The notes under the pieces were generated by a model. It ran no database searches. It was not told the DNA's origin and worked only from the letters and a program-made list of their open reading frames with translations. A stretch of DNA of 64,000 nt from JANYGA01 sp031420415 (GTDB lineage Bacteria; Vulcanimicrobiota; Vulcanimicrobiia; Vulcanimicrobiales; Vulcanimicrobiaceae), in contig JANOMT010000030.1 of NCBI GenBank assembly GCA_031420415.1, positions 1-64,000 of the forward strand, read 5' to 3'. Positions 53,000 to 61,812 of the stretch are shown in pieces. The position numbers were made by a program, and so were the translations under genes. Every line of letters begins with the position of its first letter. Positions within the stretch are counted from its first letter, which is position 1.

Positions 53000-54333
53000 G
53001 CGACTGCTCCCGCGTCGCCGCGCCGTGCGCGCAGCATCACGGCGCCGAACGCCAACCACGCGATCACGAACACCGGATACAACGCCGCGATCCCCGCGGG
53101 AATCGGAAACACGTTCGCCGCGAACGTCGCGAGCAGCGAGACGATCGCAACGAGCGGGATCGCGCGTTCGTACCAGCGCCAGCGCGCACCGAAGAGACGG
53201 AGTGCGGCGATCTGCACCGCGCCGTAGATCGGCACGAGTGCGAGCACCGCGATCGTGCCGCAGATCCCAAATGTCGCCGTCCCTGAGACGCCCGCGCGCG
53301 CGAAGGCCACGCAAGCGGCGATGCTTGCGACGATGACGCAACCGAAAGCAAATATCGGCGTGCCGCTCGTCGCGTCGATCGAACGTAGCCGCGTGGGTAA
53401 CCGCCCATCCCGTGCGAGCGCATAGAGCAAACGCGTCGCGGCCGTCGCCGATCCGAGCGTCGCTGCGAAGGCCGAGATTGCCGCGCCGATCGCGATCGCG
53501 ATCGCGGCGTGCACACCGCCGTAGTGCAGCGCGAGATCGGCGAGCGGCGACGACGATGCCGCATACGTAGCGATCCCGTGCGCGGTCGTCCCGAAGCCGA
53601 TCGTCTGCGCGTACGCGACGAAAACGTAGAGCAACCCGGAGACGACCACGCTCGTCACGATCGCGCGTGGAATCGTGCGCGTCGGTGCGAGCGACTCCTC
53701 TCCGAGCGTCGCCGCACCCTCGAAGCCCGCGAATGAAAGCAGCGCAAAGACCGTCGCGAGGCCGAGCCCGCCGAGGGCATCGCGCGACGCAACGAACGGG
53801 GCGACCGTATTCCCCGTCGCTCCGCCGCGTGCCACGATCGCAATCGCGAGCACGACGATCGCGAGCACCGAAACCCCTTCGATTGCGAGCATCACGCGCG
53901 ATGACGTACGCGCGGGTCGCGTGCCGACGATCGCGCAGATCGCGAGTGCGAGAATCGCAACGAACGACCACGCAATCGAGCGCCCCGTATACGCAAGTGC
54001 GGCCGCCGTAAATGCACCGCACTCCGCCGCCGACCCCGCGGTAAAGAGCGCGTACACGAGGAGCAAGCCCCACGTCGAAAGCCGCCCGGCAAACGCCCCG
54101 AGGCCGCGCGCGTTGAACGTGCCGACCGAAGCCGCAGTCGCGTAGACGCGTGCGAACGTCACGAAGGCGAATGCGACACAACCGATCGTCGCGAACGCGA
54201 GTACGAATGCTAGCGGCACGGCCGCGCCCGCAAACGATGCCGCGAGTGCGCCGTTGAGCGCCATCGCGGCCGTCGGCGCCATCATGGCAATCGAGACGCC
54301 CGTCGTTTCGAAGATGCCGAGCGCGCGCCGCAA
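52996..54333 (-). CDS. APC-family amino acid permease
   Basis: About 445 residues with 12 membrane spans. TTG 54333 gives MRRALGIFETTGVSIAMMAPT, a typical APC first span; the longer frame to 54423 overlaps the ABC permease gene. Other family marks are the GFEGAATLGEESLAPTRTIPRAI segment between spans and the SAATRLLYALARDGRLP-like loop (TRLLYALARDGRLPTRLRSID), as in basic and neutral amino acid exchangers. Substrate is unknown. It lies downstream of an ABC exporter pair on the same strand. Confidence 0.85.
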   Translation of the reverse strand: MRRALGIFETTGVSIAMMAPTAAMALNGALAASFAGAAVPLAFVLAFATIGCVAFAFVTFARVYATAASVGTFNARGLGAFAGRLSTWGLLLVYALFTAGSAAECGAFTAAALAYTGRSIAWSFVAILALAICAIVGTRPARTSSRVMLAIEGVSVLAIVVLAIAIVARGGATGNTVAPFVASRDALGGLGLATVFALLSFAGFEGAATLGEESLAPTRTIPRAIVTSVVVSGLLYVFVAYAQTIGFGTTAHGIATYAASSSPLADLALHYGGVHAAIAIAIGAAISAFAATLGSATAATRLLYALARDGRLPTRLRSIDATSGTPIFAFGCVIVASIAACVAFARAGVSGTATFGICGTIAVLALVPIYGAVQIAALRLFGARWRWYERAIPLVAIVSLLATFAANVFPIPAGIAALYPVFVIAWLAFGAVMLRARRGDAGAVA

Positions 54334-54350
54334 GCCCGTGCGCGGCGAGG

Positions 54351-55097
54351 CTACACCCAGCGGAAATACCTCGCGCTCACCGTCGTCCCGACGATCGTCC
54401 ATCCGCAGAGCAGCAACACCCACACGCCGTAATGTGCGAGCGATTCACCGTGCATCGAAATACCACGAAACGCATCGATGAATTGGGTCGAGGGCAAGAG
54501 CCGTAGCGCCGCGGCAACCGGATGCGGAAATCGATCGATCGGGATATAGGCGTCTGAAAGAAACGACAGCGGCACCGTGAGAATCGAAGCGATGTTATTC
54601 GCACTCTCCGTCGACCGCACCACGGCGCCGATCACGGTCCCGAGCGAGACGAATGTCGCCGCGCCGAGCACGAGAATGATTGCAATCTCCACGGGGTTCC
54701 CGGCGACACGCACGTGAAAGACGAGCCCGCCGACGATCGCGAGCACGAGTGCTTGCATCGCGAGCAGCGTCATCCGATAGAGTACGAGCGATGCGAAGAA
54801 AATCCACGGTGGCAATGGCGTGAGATAGATCCGGCGCAGCACGTTCTTCTCGCGAAATGTTGCGAGCATCGCTCCGACGCCCCAAAACCCCGACGACAAC
54901 ACCTGCGCGCCGATCAAGCCCGGTACGAGAAACGTCGACGTGGTTTTCGTCGATCCACCGCCGAGCGCGAACGAAAAGACGAGCAAGAAGAAGATTGGGA
55001 TCGCGAGCGACCAAAAAATCATCTCGCTATCGCGTATGAAATACCAGGTAAAATTCGCTCGCGTCTGCGCTGCAAGGACGCGCATCGTCGCGGTCAT
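54351..55097 (-). CDS. ABC-2 type permease
   Basis: A 248-residue ABC-2 membrane subunit with six predicted spans. WYFIRDSEMIFWSLAIPIFFLLVF, REKNVLRRIYLTPLPP (the family motif before span 3) and LTVPLSFLSDAYIPIDRFP are typical. The ATPase at 55094 overlaps its start as ATGA, so they form one exporter, likely for a lipid, drug or glycoconjugate. Substrate is unknown. Confidence 0.9.
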   Translation of the reverse strand: MTATMRVLAAQTRANFTWYFIRDSEMIFWSLAIPIFFLLVFSFALGGGSTKTTSTFLVPGLIGAQVLSSGFWGVGAMLATFREKNVLRRIYLTPLPPWIFFASLVLYRMTLLAMQALVLAIVGGLVFHVRVAGNPVEIAIILVLGAATFVSLGTVIGAVVRSTESANNIASILTVPLSFLSDAYIPIDRFPHPVAAALRLLPSTQFIDAFRGISMHGESLAHYGVWVLLLCGWTIVGTTVSARYFRWV

Positions 55098-56029
55098 GCG
55101 GCTACCGCGCTCTCGTCGAGCGACTCGCCCGTAATTGCAATGAATGCATCTTCGAGATTGGGCCGCCGCAGATCGAGTTCGTCGATTGCGACGCCGAGCG
55201 TCGTCGCGCGCGACACGATCGTCGCGAGTGCGCGCCCGCTATCGCGTGCGACGGCGAGCGAGAAACGATCGCCGTCTTGCGTCCACGCGCCGAGTGCGTC
55301 GCACTCCGCGTCGCATGCAAAACCCGCCGCCGCAAACGTCACGCGTGCCGCGCCGCCGTGAGCTGCGACGAGAGCCGCGGGCGAATTTTGCGCGACGATG
55401 CGGCCCGCTTGCACGACGGCGATCTCGTCGCAGAGTCGTTCGGCTTCCTCGATGTAATGCGTCGTGAGCACGATCGTCTTTCCGGAGCTCTTGAGGCGCT
55501 CGACTTCAGCCCAGAGGATGCGTCGCCCGAATGCGTCCATCCCGGCGGTCGGCTCGTCGAGGAAGACGACATCGGGATCGTGCAAGAGGGCGATCGCGAG
55601 CGCGAGACGCTGCTGCTCGCCGCCGCTGAGTTTGCCGACGAAGCGTCCGAGCATCTTGCCGAGCCCGACGCGTTCGGCGAGCACCGAGGCCTGCGGCGGG
55701 ACGTCGTAATATGCCGCGTAGAGCACCAGAATCTCCTCGATCGTCGCCTTCTCAGGGAGCGACGTCGCCTGGAGTTGCACGCCGATGCGCGGTTTGAGCT
55801 TCGCGAAATCGGCGCGTACGGTTGGATCGAGCCCGAGTACGCGCACGGAGCCCGAAGTCGGCGCCGTGAGGCCGATACAGGTTTCGAGCGTCGTCGTTTT
55901 GCCCGCGCCGTTGCGGCCCAAGAGCCCGAAGACGCTTCCTTTAGGAACGGCGAGCGTGATGCCGTCGACGGCCGTGACGGCGCCGAAGCGCTTGACGAGG
56001 GCATCGATTGCGATAGCTGGAGAGATCAC
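55094..56029 (-). CDS. ABC exporter ATP-binding protein
   Basis: A 311-residue ATPase from GTG 56029. Walker A GLLGRNGAGKTTTLETC, signature LSGGEQQRLALAIALLHDP, Walker B VVFLDEPTAGMD and the H-loop (LTTHYIEEAERL) are all complete. The C-terminal extension (about 215-311) is typical of the drug and lipid ABC-2 exporter subfamily. It pairs with the permease it overlaps by ATGA. The divergent SpoIIE-type regulator starts 78 bases away. Confidence 0.94.
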   Translation of the reverse strand: MISPAIAIDALVKRFGAVTAVDGITLAVPKGSVFGLLGRNGAGKTTTLETCIGLTAPTSGSVRVLGLDPTVRADFAKLKPRIGVQLQATSLPEKATIEEILVLYAAYYDVPPQASVLAERVGLGKMLGRFVGKLSGGEQQRLALAIALLHDPDVVFLDEPTAGMDAFGRRILWAEVERLKSSGKTIVLTTHYIEEAERLCDEIAVVQAGRIVAQNSPAALVAAHGGAARVTFAAAGFACDAECDALGAWTQDGDRFSLAVARDSGRALATIVSRATTLGVAIDELDLRRPNLEDAFIAITGESLDESAVAA

Positions 56030-56107
56030 ACTGCACGGACGCCGACCGACACGGCTTCGTTGCGAGCGGGGAGGCGTCGTCGCTGGGAGAAACCTCGCCC
56101 AAATATC

Positions 56108-58534
56108 ATGCCGGTCGACCCTGCCTCGTCGCTAACGTCTGTCCGCGCCCTGCCTTGGGATGCTTCCGCGCGCGCCAGCCTCGACGAACTGCCCGTCGTC
56201 GCCTTCACGATCGATCCCACGGGGACGGTCACATGGGCGACGCGGCGCTGGTACGAGATGACGGGGATCGATCGCGCCGGGCCCCTCGATGCGGCGTTGA
56301 TGCGCGTCTTACACGAAGACGATCGGGCGGTCGTCTTCGAGTTGTGGAAACACGCTCGGACCTATGGCGAACGGTACGAAGCGACGATTCGCGCGCGGAT
56401 GTACGATGGCGCGTATCGCTGGTTCCTCACCTCTGCCGACCCCGTGCGCGCGCACGACGGCACGATCGCATATTTTTTTGGAACCGCGATCGAGATTACG
56501 GCGCGCCGCACGGCGGAGCTCGCTGTGGAAGCGAGTGCGGCGGAATATCGTGCGCTCGCCGATGCCATGCCGCAGATCGTCTGGACCTCGACGACCGGGC
56601 CCAACGATTACCTCAACGCGCAGTGGTTTCGCTACACCGGCATCGACCCGACCGAGAGCGCGAACCGGTCCTGGACCGAAGCGCTCCACCCCGACGATGT
56701 CGAAGGGACGCTCGCGCATTGGAAGCGGTGTCTGGTGACGGGCACGCCATTCGAAACCGAATATCGCCTGCGTCGCGCCGATGGGATGTATCGCTGGTTC
56801 CTCGGCCGCGGCACGCCATTCCGCGACGAAGATGGTACGGTCATAAAGTGGTTTGGCACGTGCACCGATATCGACGATCTGCGCCGCCACGAACGCGCCG
56901 ATCGTTTCGTCTCCGATGCGATGGGAGAACTCGCGCGCGCTCGCGACGTGGCCGAGTCGTGTCGTCTCGTCACGACGCGCGCCGTGCGATCGGTCGCGAC
57001 GTACTGCGTGGTCGATCTCATCCGCGAGAACGGCCGTCTCGAGCGCGTCGCGTGGGCGCACGCCGATCCCGCGCGCGAAATCGAATTTGCTGAAGTCGTG
57101 AACTACCCGCCGCAGCGCGACCGCCTCGAAAGCCCCATCGCTCGCGCGCTCGGTCGCGACCGCGCGATGCTCGTGCCGCGCTTCGACGACGCGTGGGCGC
57201 ACAAAACTGCGGTTAGCGACGACCACTATCGTTTTCTGCGCAACATGCGCACGTCGTCGCTCATCGCCGTTCCGCTCGAAGCCTACGGGCGCAACATCGG
57301 CGCGATCACGTTCTGCTACGCCGATTCGGAAGAGCGCTACAGCGCAGTCGACCTCGCGGCCTTCGGCGACGTCGGCCGTAAGCTCGGCGCGGCGATCGAA
57401 AACGCGCAGACCGCGCAACACGACCGTTCGGTCGTGAGCCGGTTCCAACGTGCCGCGATGCCGAAGTCGTTGCCCAAGGTCCCGGGCGTCACGTTCGACG
57501 CCGTCTATCACGCGGCGGCGGGCGATGAAAAAGTCGGCGGCGATTGGTACGATGCCGTCACGACCAAAGACGGTCTCGTCGCGATCTCGATCGGCGACGT
57601 CGCGGGCCACGATCTCGAATCGGCGGTCGGCATGATCGGGATCCGGCACGTCATTCGCACCGCGATGCTGCTGGGCCGCGCGCCGCACGACGTGCTCGAA
57701 ACCGTCAACGCTGCGATGGCGGGCGATGTCGTGGGCCGCTTCGTCACGGTCTTCGTCGCAACGCTCGAGCTCGCTACGGGCGTCGTACGCTACGCGGCGG
57801 CCGGCCATCCCCCGCCGCTCGTCCGTCGTGCGAATGGTGCCGTCGAAATCCTGATCTGCGGCGCCCCTCCACTCGGCGTCTACGACGATGGCGAACGCTA
57901 CGAAGAACACACCGTAAAGCTCGCCGCAGGCGACCAACTCGTGCTCTACACCGACGGGCTCATCGAAAACGAGCACGACGTCGTCGCGGGAGAATCCGCG
58001 CTCGCGGCGAGGGTCGCGCAAGAGGCGTTCGCGCTCACACCCAATCCCGCGATCTACCTGCGCGACCGACTGCTCCGCGGCAAGGGTCGCGACGACGTCG
58101 CGATTTTGGTGGTTGGGTTCGAATTACCCGATCGTTGGATCTTCGAAGCGGTCGATGCCGCGAGCGCCCAGGGCGCGCGTATCGCATTTTCGCGATACAT
58201 CGCGCGGGCGTGTTCGCCCGATTCCGACGTCGTGGGCTGCGAGATCATCTTCGGCGAACTCATCGGTAACGTGGTGCGTCACGCGCCGGGACCCGTCGAG
58301 ATAATCTTACAATGGAAAGCCGATCGCGCGACGCTCCACGTCTACGACCGCGGCCATGGGTTTTCGTTTCACGGCGCGCACCTTCCCGATACGTATGCCG
58401 AAGGCGGGCGCGGCATCTACATCGTCAATCAGCTCGGGCGCGACTTACGCATCGAGAACCTCACGGAAAGCGGAACGCACGTCGCCGTCGAGTTACCCGT
58501 GCGACATCTTTCGTCGCATGAAGTGCGGGCATGA
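56108..58534 (+). CDS. PAS-PAS-GAF-SpoIIE phosphatase with C-terminal HATPase domain
   Basis: An 808-residue regulator from ATG 56108; the open frame upstream lies antisense to the ABC ATPase gene and is ignored. Two PAS domains occupy about 25-140 and 146-268, a GAF about 280-440, a PP2C/SpoIIE phosphatase about 455-655 (GGDWYDAV, ISIGDVAGHDLESA, LVLYTDGLIE, GRDDVAILVV) and a HATPase_c anti-sigma-kinase-like domain about 670-800 (GELIGNVVRHAPG, DRGHGFSF, GGRGIYIVNQLG). Such proteins control anti-sigma factor partner switching. A phosphatase and a kinase-like ATPase in one chain suggest it both releases and holds an anti-anti-sigma factor. Confidence 0.9.
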   Translation: MPVDPASSLTSVRALPWDASARASLDELPVVAFTIDPTGTVTWATRRWYEMTGIDRAGPLDAALMRVLHEDDRAVVFELWKHARTYGERYEATIRARMYDGAYRWFLTSADPVRAHDGTIAYFFGTAIEITARRTAELAVEASAAEYRALADAMPQIVWTSTTGPNDYLNAQWFRYTGIDPTESANRSWTEALHPDDVEGTLAHWKRCLVTGTPFETEYRLRRADGMYRWFLGRGTPFRDEDGTVIKWFGTCTDIDDLRRHERADRFVSDAMGELARARDVAESCRLVTTRAVRSVATYCVVDLIRENGRLERVAWAHADPAREIEFAEVVNYPPQRDRLESPIARALGRDRAMLVPRFDDAWAHKTAVSDDHYRFLRNMRTSSLIAVPLEAYGRNIGAITFCYADSEERYSAVDLAAFGDVGRKLGAAIENAQTAQHDRSVVSRFQRAAMPKSLPKVPGVTFDAVYHAAAGDEKVGGDWYDAVTTKDGLVAISIGDVAGHDLESAVGMIGIRHVIRTAMLLGRAPHDVLETVNAAMAGDVVGRFVTVFVATLELATGVVRYAAAGHPPPLVRRANGAVEILICGAPPLGVYDDGERYEEHTVKLAAGDQLVLYTDGLIENEHDVVAGESALAARVAQEAFALTPNPAIYLRDRLLRGKGRDDVAILVVGFELPDRWIFEAVDAASAQGARIAFSRYIARACSPDSDVVGCEIIFGELIGNVVRHAPGPVEIILQWKADRATLHVYDRGHGFSFHGAHLPDTYAEGGRGIYIVNQLGRDLRIENLTESGTHVAVELPVRHLSSHEVRA

Positions 58535-58953
58535 GCCGCGCGACGCTCTTCGCCGACGGTGGCTCGCGCGGTAATCCTGGGCCCGCCGCCAGTGGCGCGG
58601 TGCTCTTCGGCGAAGATGGTACGGTCCTTGCGGAAGTGGGGTTGTATCTCGGCGTCGCCACCAACAACGTTGCGGAATGGCGCGCGCTCATCATCGGCAT
58701 CGAACGCGCGCGCGAACTCGGGATCGAGGAGATTACGATTCGCATGGATAGCGAACTCGTCGTGCGTCAGGTCACGGGTGTGTATCGCGTCAAATCGGCC
58801 GATCTCATTCCGCTCGCCTCGCAGGCAAAAGCGATGCTGCGTGCGTTCAAATCCGTCGATATCAAACACGTTCCGCGCAAGGAAAATGCGGCACCCGACG
58901 CGGTCGTCAATCAAGTTCTCGATGCCGAAGCCGCTCGCGCGAGAAGCCGATGA
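58531..58953 (+). CDS. Ribonuclease HI-family protein
   Basis: A 140-residue RNase H domain coupled to the SpoIIE-type gene by ATGA. Catalytic residues are present: Asp9 in FADGGSRGNPGP, Glu49 in NVAEWRAL, Asp73 in RMDSELVVRQ and Asp123 in RKENAAPDAVVN. It belongs to the branch related to plant and archaeal RNase HI and to reverse-transcriptase RNase H. It degrades RNA in RNA-DNA hybrids. It is short and lacks an N-terminal hybrid-binding domain. Confidence 0.92.
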   Translation: MSRATLFADGGSRGNPGPAASGAVLFGEDGTVLAEVGLYLGVATNNVAEWRALIIGIERARELGIEEITIRMDSELVVRQVTGVYRVKSADLIPLASQAKAMLRAFKSVDIKHVPRKENAAPDAVVNQVLDAEAARARSR

Positions 58954-59618
58954 AGCTACCGCGCAATCCGATTCCGCCGCTCGTCCTCCTCATCACGCTC
59001 GCTGGGGCCGTGATCGTCTATCAATTTTTTCAAGCCGCCGTCTTGCCGCGTTACAAAGCGTCGCGTGCGGTGCTGATTTCGAAATCGGAACTGCGGCTTT
59101 CGATGCTCGTCAAGCACGATCGCGGCGCGATCGTAGAAGAAGAATACACGATGGCCAATATCGATGGTGTCTCGACGAGTCGCTATCGTGTGGTCGGGCG
59201 CAACAATCTCCAGGTCGCGATCGACGAGCGGCCGCGTGAGACGACCGAATACGGGCCCAACGTCGCGTATTTCTTCCAGCAGACCGTCGCCGATGGCATC
59301 TGGGAATTGCAGACGCATCCGCCGCGCGGGGATACGTCCGTGCACTACACGATCGACGTCTACCAACTCGTCAACGGCCAACACGGCAGTCGCCACATCG
59401 TCTTCACCGATCCGCATTATTGGGCCACGACGGGTGGCCACCAATTCACGATTCACCTCGATAAACACAAGCCCACGCCCGATCTCATCAACCTCACGAG
59501 CACGGCACTCGTCGAACCGCGCTATGAAAAGGTGATCGCCGATTTTCGCGCCTTCGGGCCCGATTCGTTTCGTAGCAAAGTATCGGCAGCGCGGGTTCGG
59601 CTCGGCGCCCGATCGTGA
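58950..59618 (+). CDS. Membrane-anchored protein of unknown function
   Basis: A 222-residue protein with an N-terminal anchor (PLVLLITLAGAVIVYQFFQAAVLP) and an exported domain rich in strands (SELRLSMLVKHDRGAIVEEE, HGSRHIVFTDPHYW, GGHQFTIHLDKHKP). Several His-containing motifs (DPHYWATTGGHQF, HLDKHKP) could bind metal, but no family was recognised. It overlaps both neighbours (ATGA and GTGA), so it is translated with the polysaccharide deacetylase and may act with it at the surface. Confidence 0.65.
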   Translation: MKLPRNPIPPLVLLITLAGAVIVYQFFQAAVLPRYKASRAVLISKSELRLSMLVKHDRGAIVEEEYTMANIDGVSTSRYRVVGRNNLQVAIDERPRETTEYGPNVAYFFQQTVADGIWELQTHPPRGDTSVHYTIDVYQLVNGQHGSRHIVFTDPHYWATTGGHQFTIHLDKHKPTPDLINLTSTALVEPRYEKVIADFRAFGPDSFRSKVSAARVRLGARS

Positions 59619-60388
59619 CGCGCGCTCGCGTCGCATGGCGCGCGTCGCTCGTCGCGGCGCTCCTCGCGATCGGCGGTTATGCGACGTACGAGATTCTCGA
59701 AGCGCCGACGAACCAAATCTTCGGTAAGACGGTCGTTGCGGGCGCGCCCACGGTTCGCGAGGTCGCGCTCACGTTCGACGATGGCCCGAACCCGCCGTAT
59801 ACGGATCGCATTCTCGACGTCTTGCATGCCGAGCACGCGCCCGCGACGTTCTTCGTGGTCGGTCGCGCCGTCGTCGCATATCCCGCGACGATGCGCCGGA
59901 TCGCGCGCGACGGTCACGCGATCGGTAACCACACGTGGGATCACGCGCACCTCATCGTGGAATCGCGCGGGACCATGCGCGCCGAGCTCGACCGAACCGA
60001 CGCCGCGATCGCGAAAATTACGGGCCGACACACGCATCTCATGCGACCGCCGTTCGGTTCGCGCGATTTCATGGTCGTGAACGAAGCCGAACGACTGGGG
60101 TACCGCGTCGTGATGTGGGATGTCCCGTTGCCGCGCGATTGGGAACAACCCGGCGATGCGACGATCGTCAAACGCGTCGTCGAGAACGTCGCCGACGGCA
60201 GCATCATCGTCCTACACGACGGCGATCGTGGCCGCATCTGCGCGCGCGAGAAACACGTAACGCGCGACTGCGACCGCAGCCAAGAAATCGGTGCGACGCG
60301 TTCGATCGTACGGACGTTGCGCGCGCGTGGCTTCCGCTTCGTTACGATCCCGCAACTCATCGCGGACGCGCAACCGAAGCGCACGTAA
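59615..60388 (+). CDS. Polysaccharide deacetylase (NodB-type)
   Basis: A 257-residue enzyme from GTG 59615 with an N-terminal membrane anchor (VAALLAIGGYATYE). NodB motif 1 is LTFDDGPNPPYTD (Asp55, Asp56) and motif 2 NHTWDHAHL (His106, His110), giving the metal site; RPPFGSRD and VMWDVPLPRDW are motifs 3 and 4. It removes N-acetyl groups from peptidoglycan, chitin-like or exopolysaccharide chains. It is coupled to the gene upstream and faces the converging HMG-CoA reductase gene. Confidence 0.92.
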   Translation: MTRARVAWRASLVAALLAIGGYATYEILEAPTNQIFGKTVVAGAPTVREVALTFDDGPNPPYTDRILDVLHAEHAPATFFVVGRAVVAYPATMRRIARDGHAIGNHTWDHAHLIVESRGTMRAELDRTDAAIAKITGRHTHLMRPPFGSRDFMVVNEAERLGYRVVMWDVPLPRDWEQPGDATIVKRVVENVADGSIIVLHDGDRGRICAREKHVTRDCDRSQEIGATRSIVRTLRARGFRFVTIPQLIADAQPKRT

Positions 60389-60402
60389 CGGGTGACGCGT
60401 TC

Positions 60403-61596
60403 CTACGGTCGGTTCCGTCCGAGTCGCTCGTGGGCGTCGACCCACACGCCCGCAATCACGGCGGCGCCGAGTGAGAGTTCGCCGCAGAGCACGGTCGCCG
60501 CGACGATCTCGGCAAATTTGCGAGCTTTGCCCGTGCCGTAGCAGTCGAGTGTTTCGAGCGATTCGCGTTGCGACGGTAATCCCGTCCCGCCACCGTATGT
60601 CGCGACGATGAGCGATGGTAGCGTGATCGCGTAATAGAGATCGCCCGCCTCGGTAAGATCGGCGTAGACGACGGCCACGTGCGATTCTGCGACGTTCGCC
60701 GGATCTTGCCCCGTCGCGATGAAGATCGCGGCGATCGCGTTTGCTGCGTGCGAGCCATTATTGGTCGAGCCCGCCATCCACGCCCCGAGCGTCGAGCGCA
60801 GGCGGCTATTGAAGAACAACGCTGCCGAGACGTGCAAATGTTCGCGCATGAGCGCATCGGGGATCGTAATTTCCGCGATCACGCGTTTGCCGCGCGTGTG
60901 GAGCGTGTTGATGTACGACGCTTTTTTATCGGTATCCATGTTGCTGCTCAACGTAAAGCTCAGGATCGGTGAGATCGCGGCGTACCGGTCGCGAATCCAC
61001 GTGCATGCGGCGTCCGTCGCCTTGCTGCAGAGGTTCTGTCCCGCAGCATCACCCGTCGAATAATTGAAGCGCAGAAACGTGAAGCGCGCCGCGAGATAGT
61101 GCTCGATGGAAAGCAACTTACCCGTCCGCGTCGTCGATTCGGCCACGCCCGCGATCTCGGTATGATGCGCTTCGATCCATGCGGCAAATGCCGTCGCCTC
61201 GCGCGCGCTTGCGAACCCGAAGACGGGCGCGCGCTGCATCGCATCGCCGACGACGGTCGTCGTAATGCCGCCGGCCGCGCGCGTCACGCGCATGCCGCGA
61301 CCGTAGCTTGCGAGCAGCGTGCCTTCGGTCGTCGCCATCGGCACGTAAAAATCGCCCGAGGCGTGCTCGCCGCGCACCGCGAGCGGACCGGCAAAGCCGA
61401 GCGGCACCGCAACGACACCCGTAAAATTCTCGATGTTGCCTTTGAGCACCGCTGCATCGAACGAGAACTGCGAAACGTGCTCGAGATTCGCGCCCGTTTT
61501 CGCTTCGACGAAGGCGCGTCGACGTGCGACGATCTCGGAGCTATAATCATCGGTTTTATCGCGCGGGATGCGGACGTCTTCCGTTCGAGTATCCAT
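60403..61596 (-). CDS. HMG-CoA reductase, class I-like
   Basis: A 397-residue enzyme. ENFTGVVAVPLGFAGPL is the class I substrate-binding signature, and the catalytic residues are visible: Glu91 in ATTEGTLLASYGRG, Asp183 in GDAAGQN, Lys224 or Lys225 in MDTDKKAS and His389 in DAHERLGRN near the C-terminus. The N-terminal membrane domain of eukaryotic forms is absent, as expected in prokaryotes. It reduces HMG-CoA to mevalonate with NADPH. No other mevalonate pathway gene is in the window, so a complete pathway cannot be claimed. Confidence 0.9.
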   Translation of the reverse strand: MDTRTEDVRIPRDKTDDYSSEIVARRRAFVEAKTGANLEHVSQFSFDAAVLKGNIENFTGVVAVPLGFAGPLAVRGEHASGDFYVPMATTEGTLLASYGRGMRVTRAAGGITTTVVGDAMQRAPVFGFASAREATAFAAWIEAHHTEIAGVAESTTRTGKLLSIEHYLAARFTFLRFNYSTGDAAGQNLCSKATDAACTWIRDRYAAISPILSFTLSSNMDTDKKASYINTLHTRGKRVIAEITIPDALMREHLHVSAALFFNSRLRSTLGAWMAGSTNNGSHAANAIAAIFIATGQDPANVAESHVAVVYADLTEAGDLYYAITLPSLIVATYGGGTGLPSQRESLETLDCYGTGKARKFAEIVAATVLCGELSLGAAVIAGVWVDAHERLGRNRP

Positions 61597-61812
61597 CGTC
61601 TCGGGGTAAGTCGCAGCACCCGGGCGGCCCTGCTCGTCCGGTCGGGTTCGCGTCCGGTCACGAGAATTTGGCGATCCGAGGTGCCTTGGCGAACAGGGCG
61701 TCTCTGGTTTCGAACGCCGCGCGTGCCCGAACGGCTCCCGGCACGAACCACGATCGGAGGCACATTCACATCCAACGGATGCATCCCGCCGCCCGACGCG
61801 AAGAACTCATCC

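Noticed and set aside
52196..54181. 661-codon minus-strand frame opposite manA and the flavin reductase
   Set aside because: Composition is Arg/Asp-rich without domains, and it overlaps several genes with strong family support.
55277..56107. N-terminal extension of the SpoIIE-type regulator
   Set aside because: It is antisense to the ABC ATPase gene and the first PAS domain starts after ATG 56108.
56309..58021. 570-codon minus-strand frame opposite the SpoIIE-type regulator
   Set aside because: It is a codon-bias shadow of the GC-rich gene on the other strand.
61099..61812. Long N-terminal extension of the membrane protein
   Set aside because: It is antisense to HMG-CoA reductase and carries no family sequence; the first membrane span starts at 61813.
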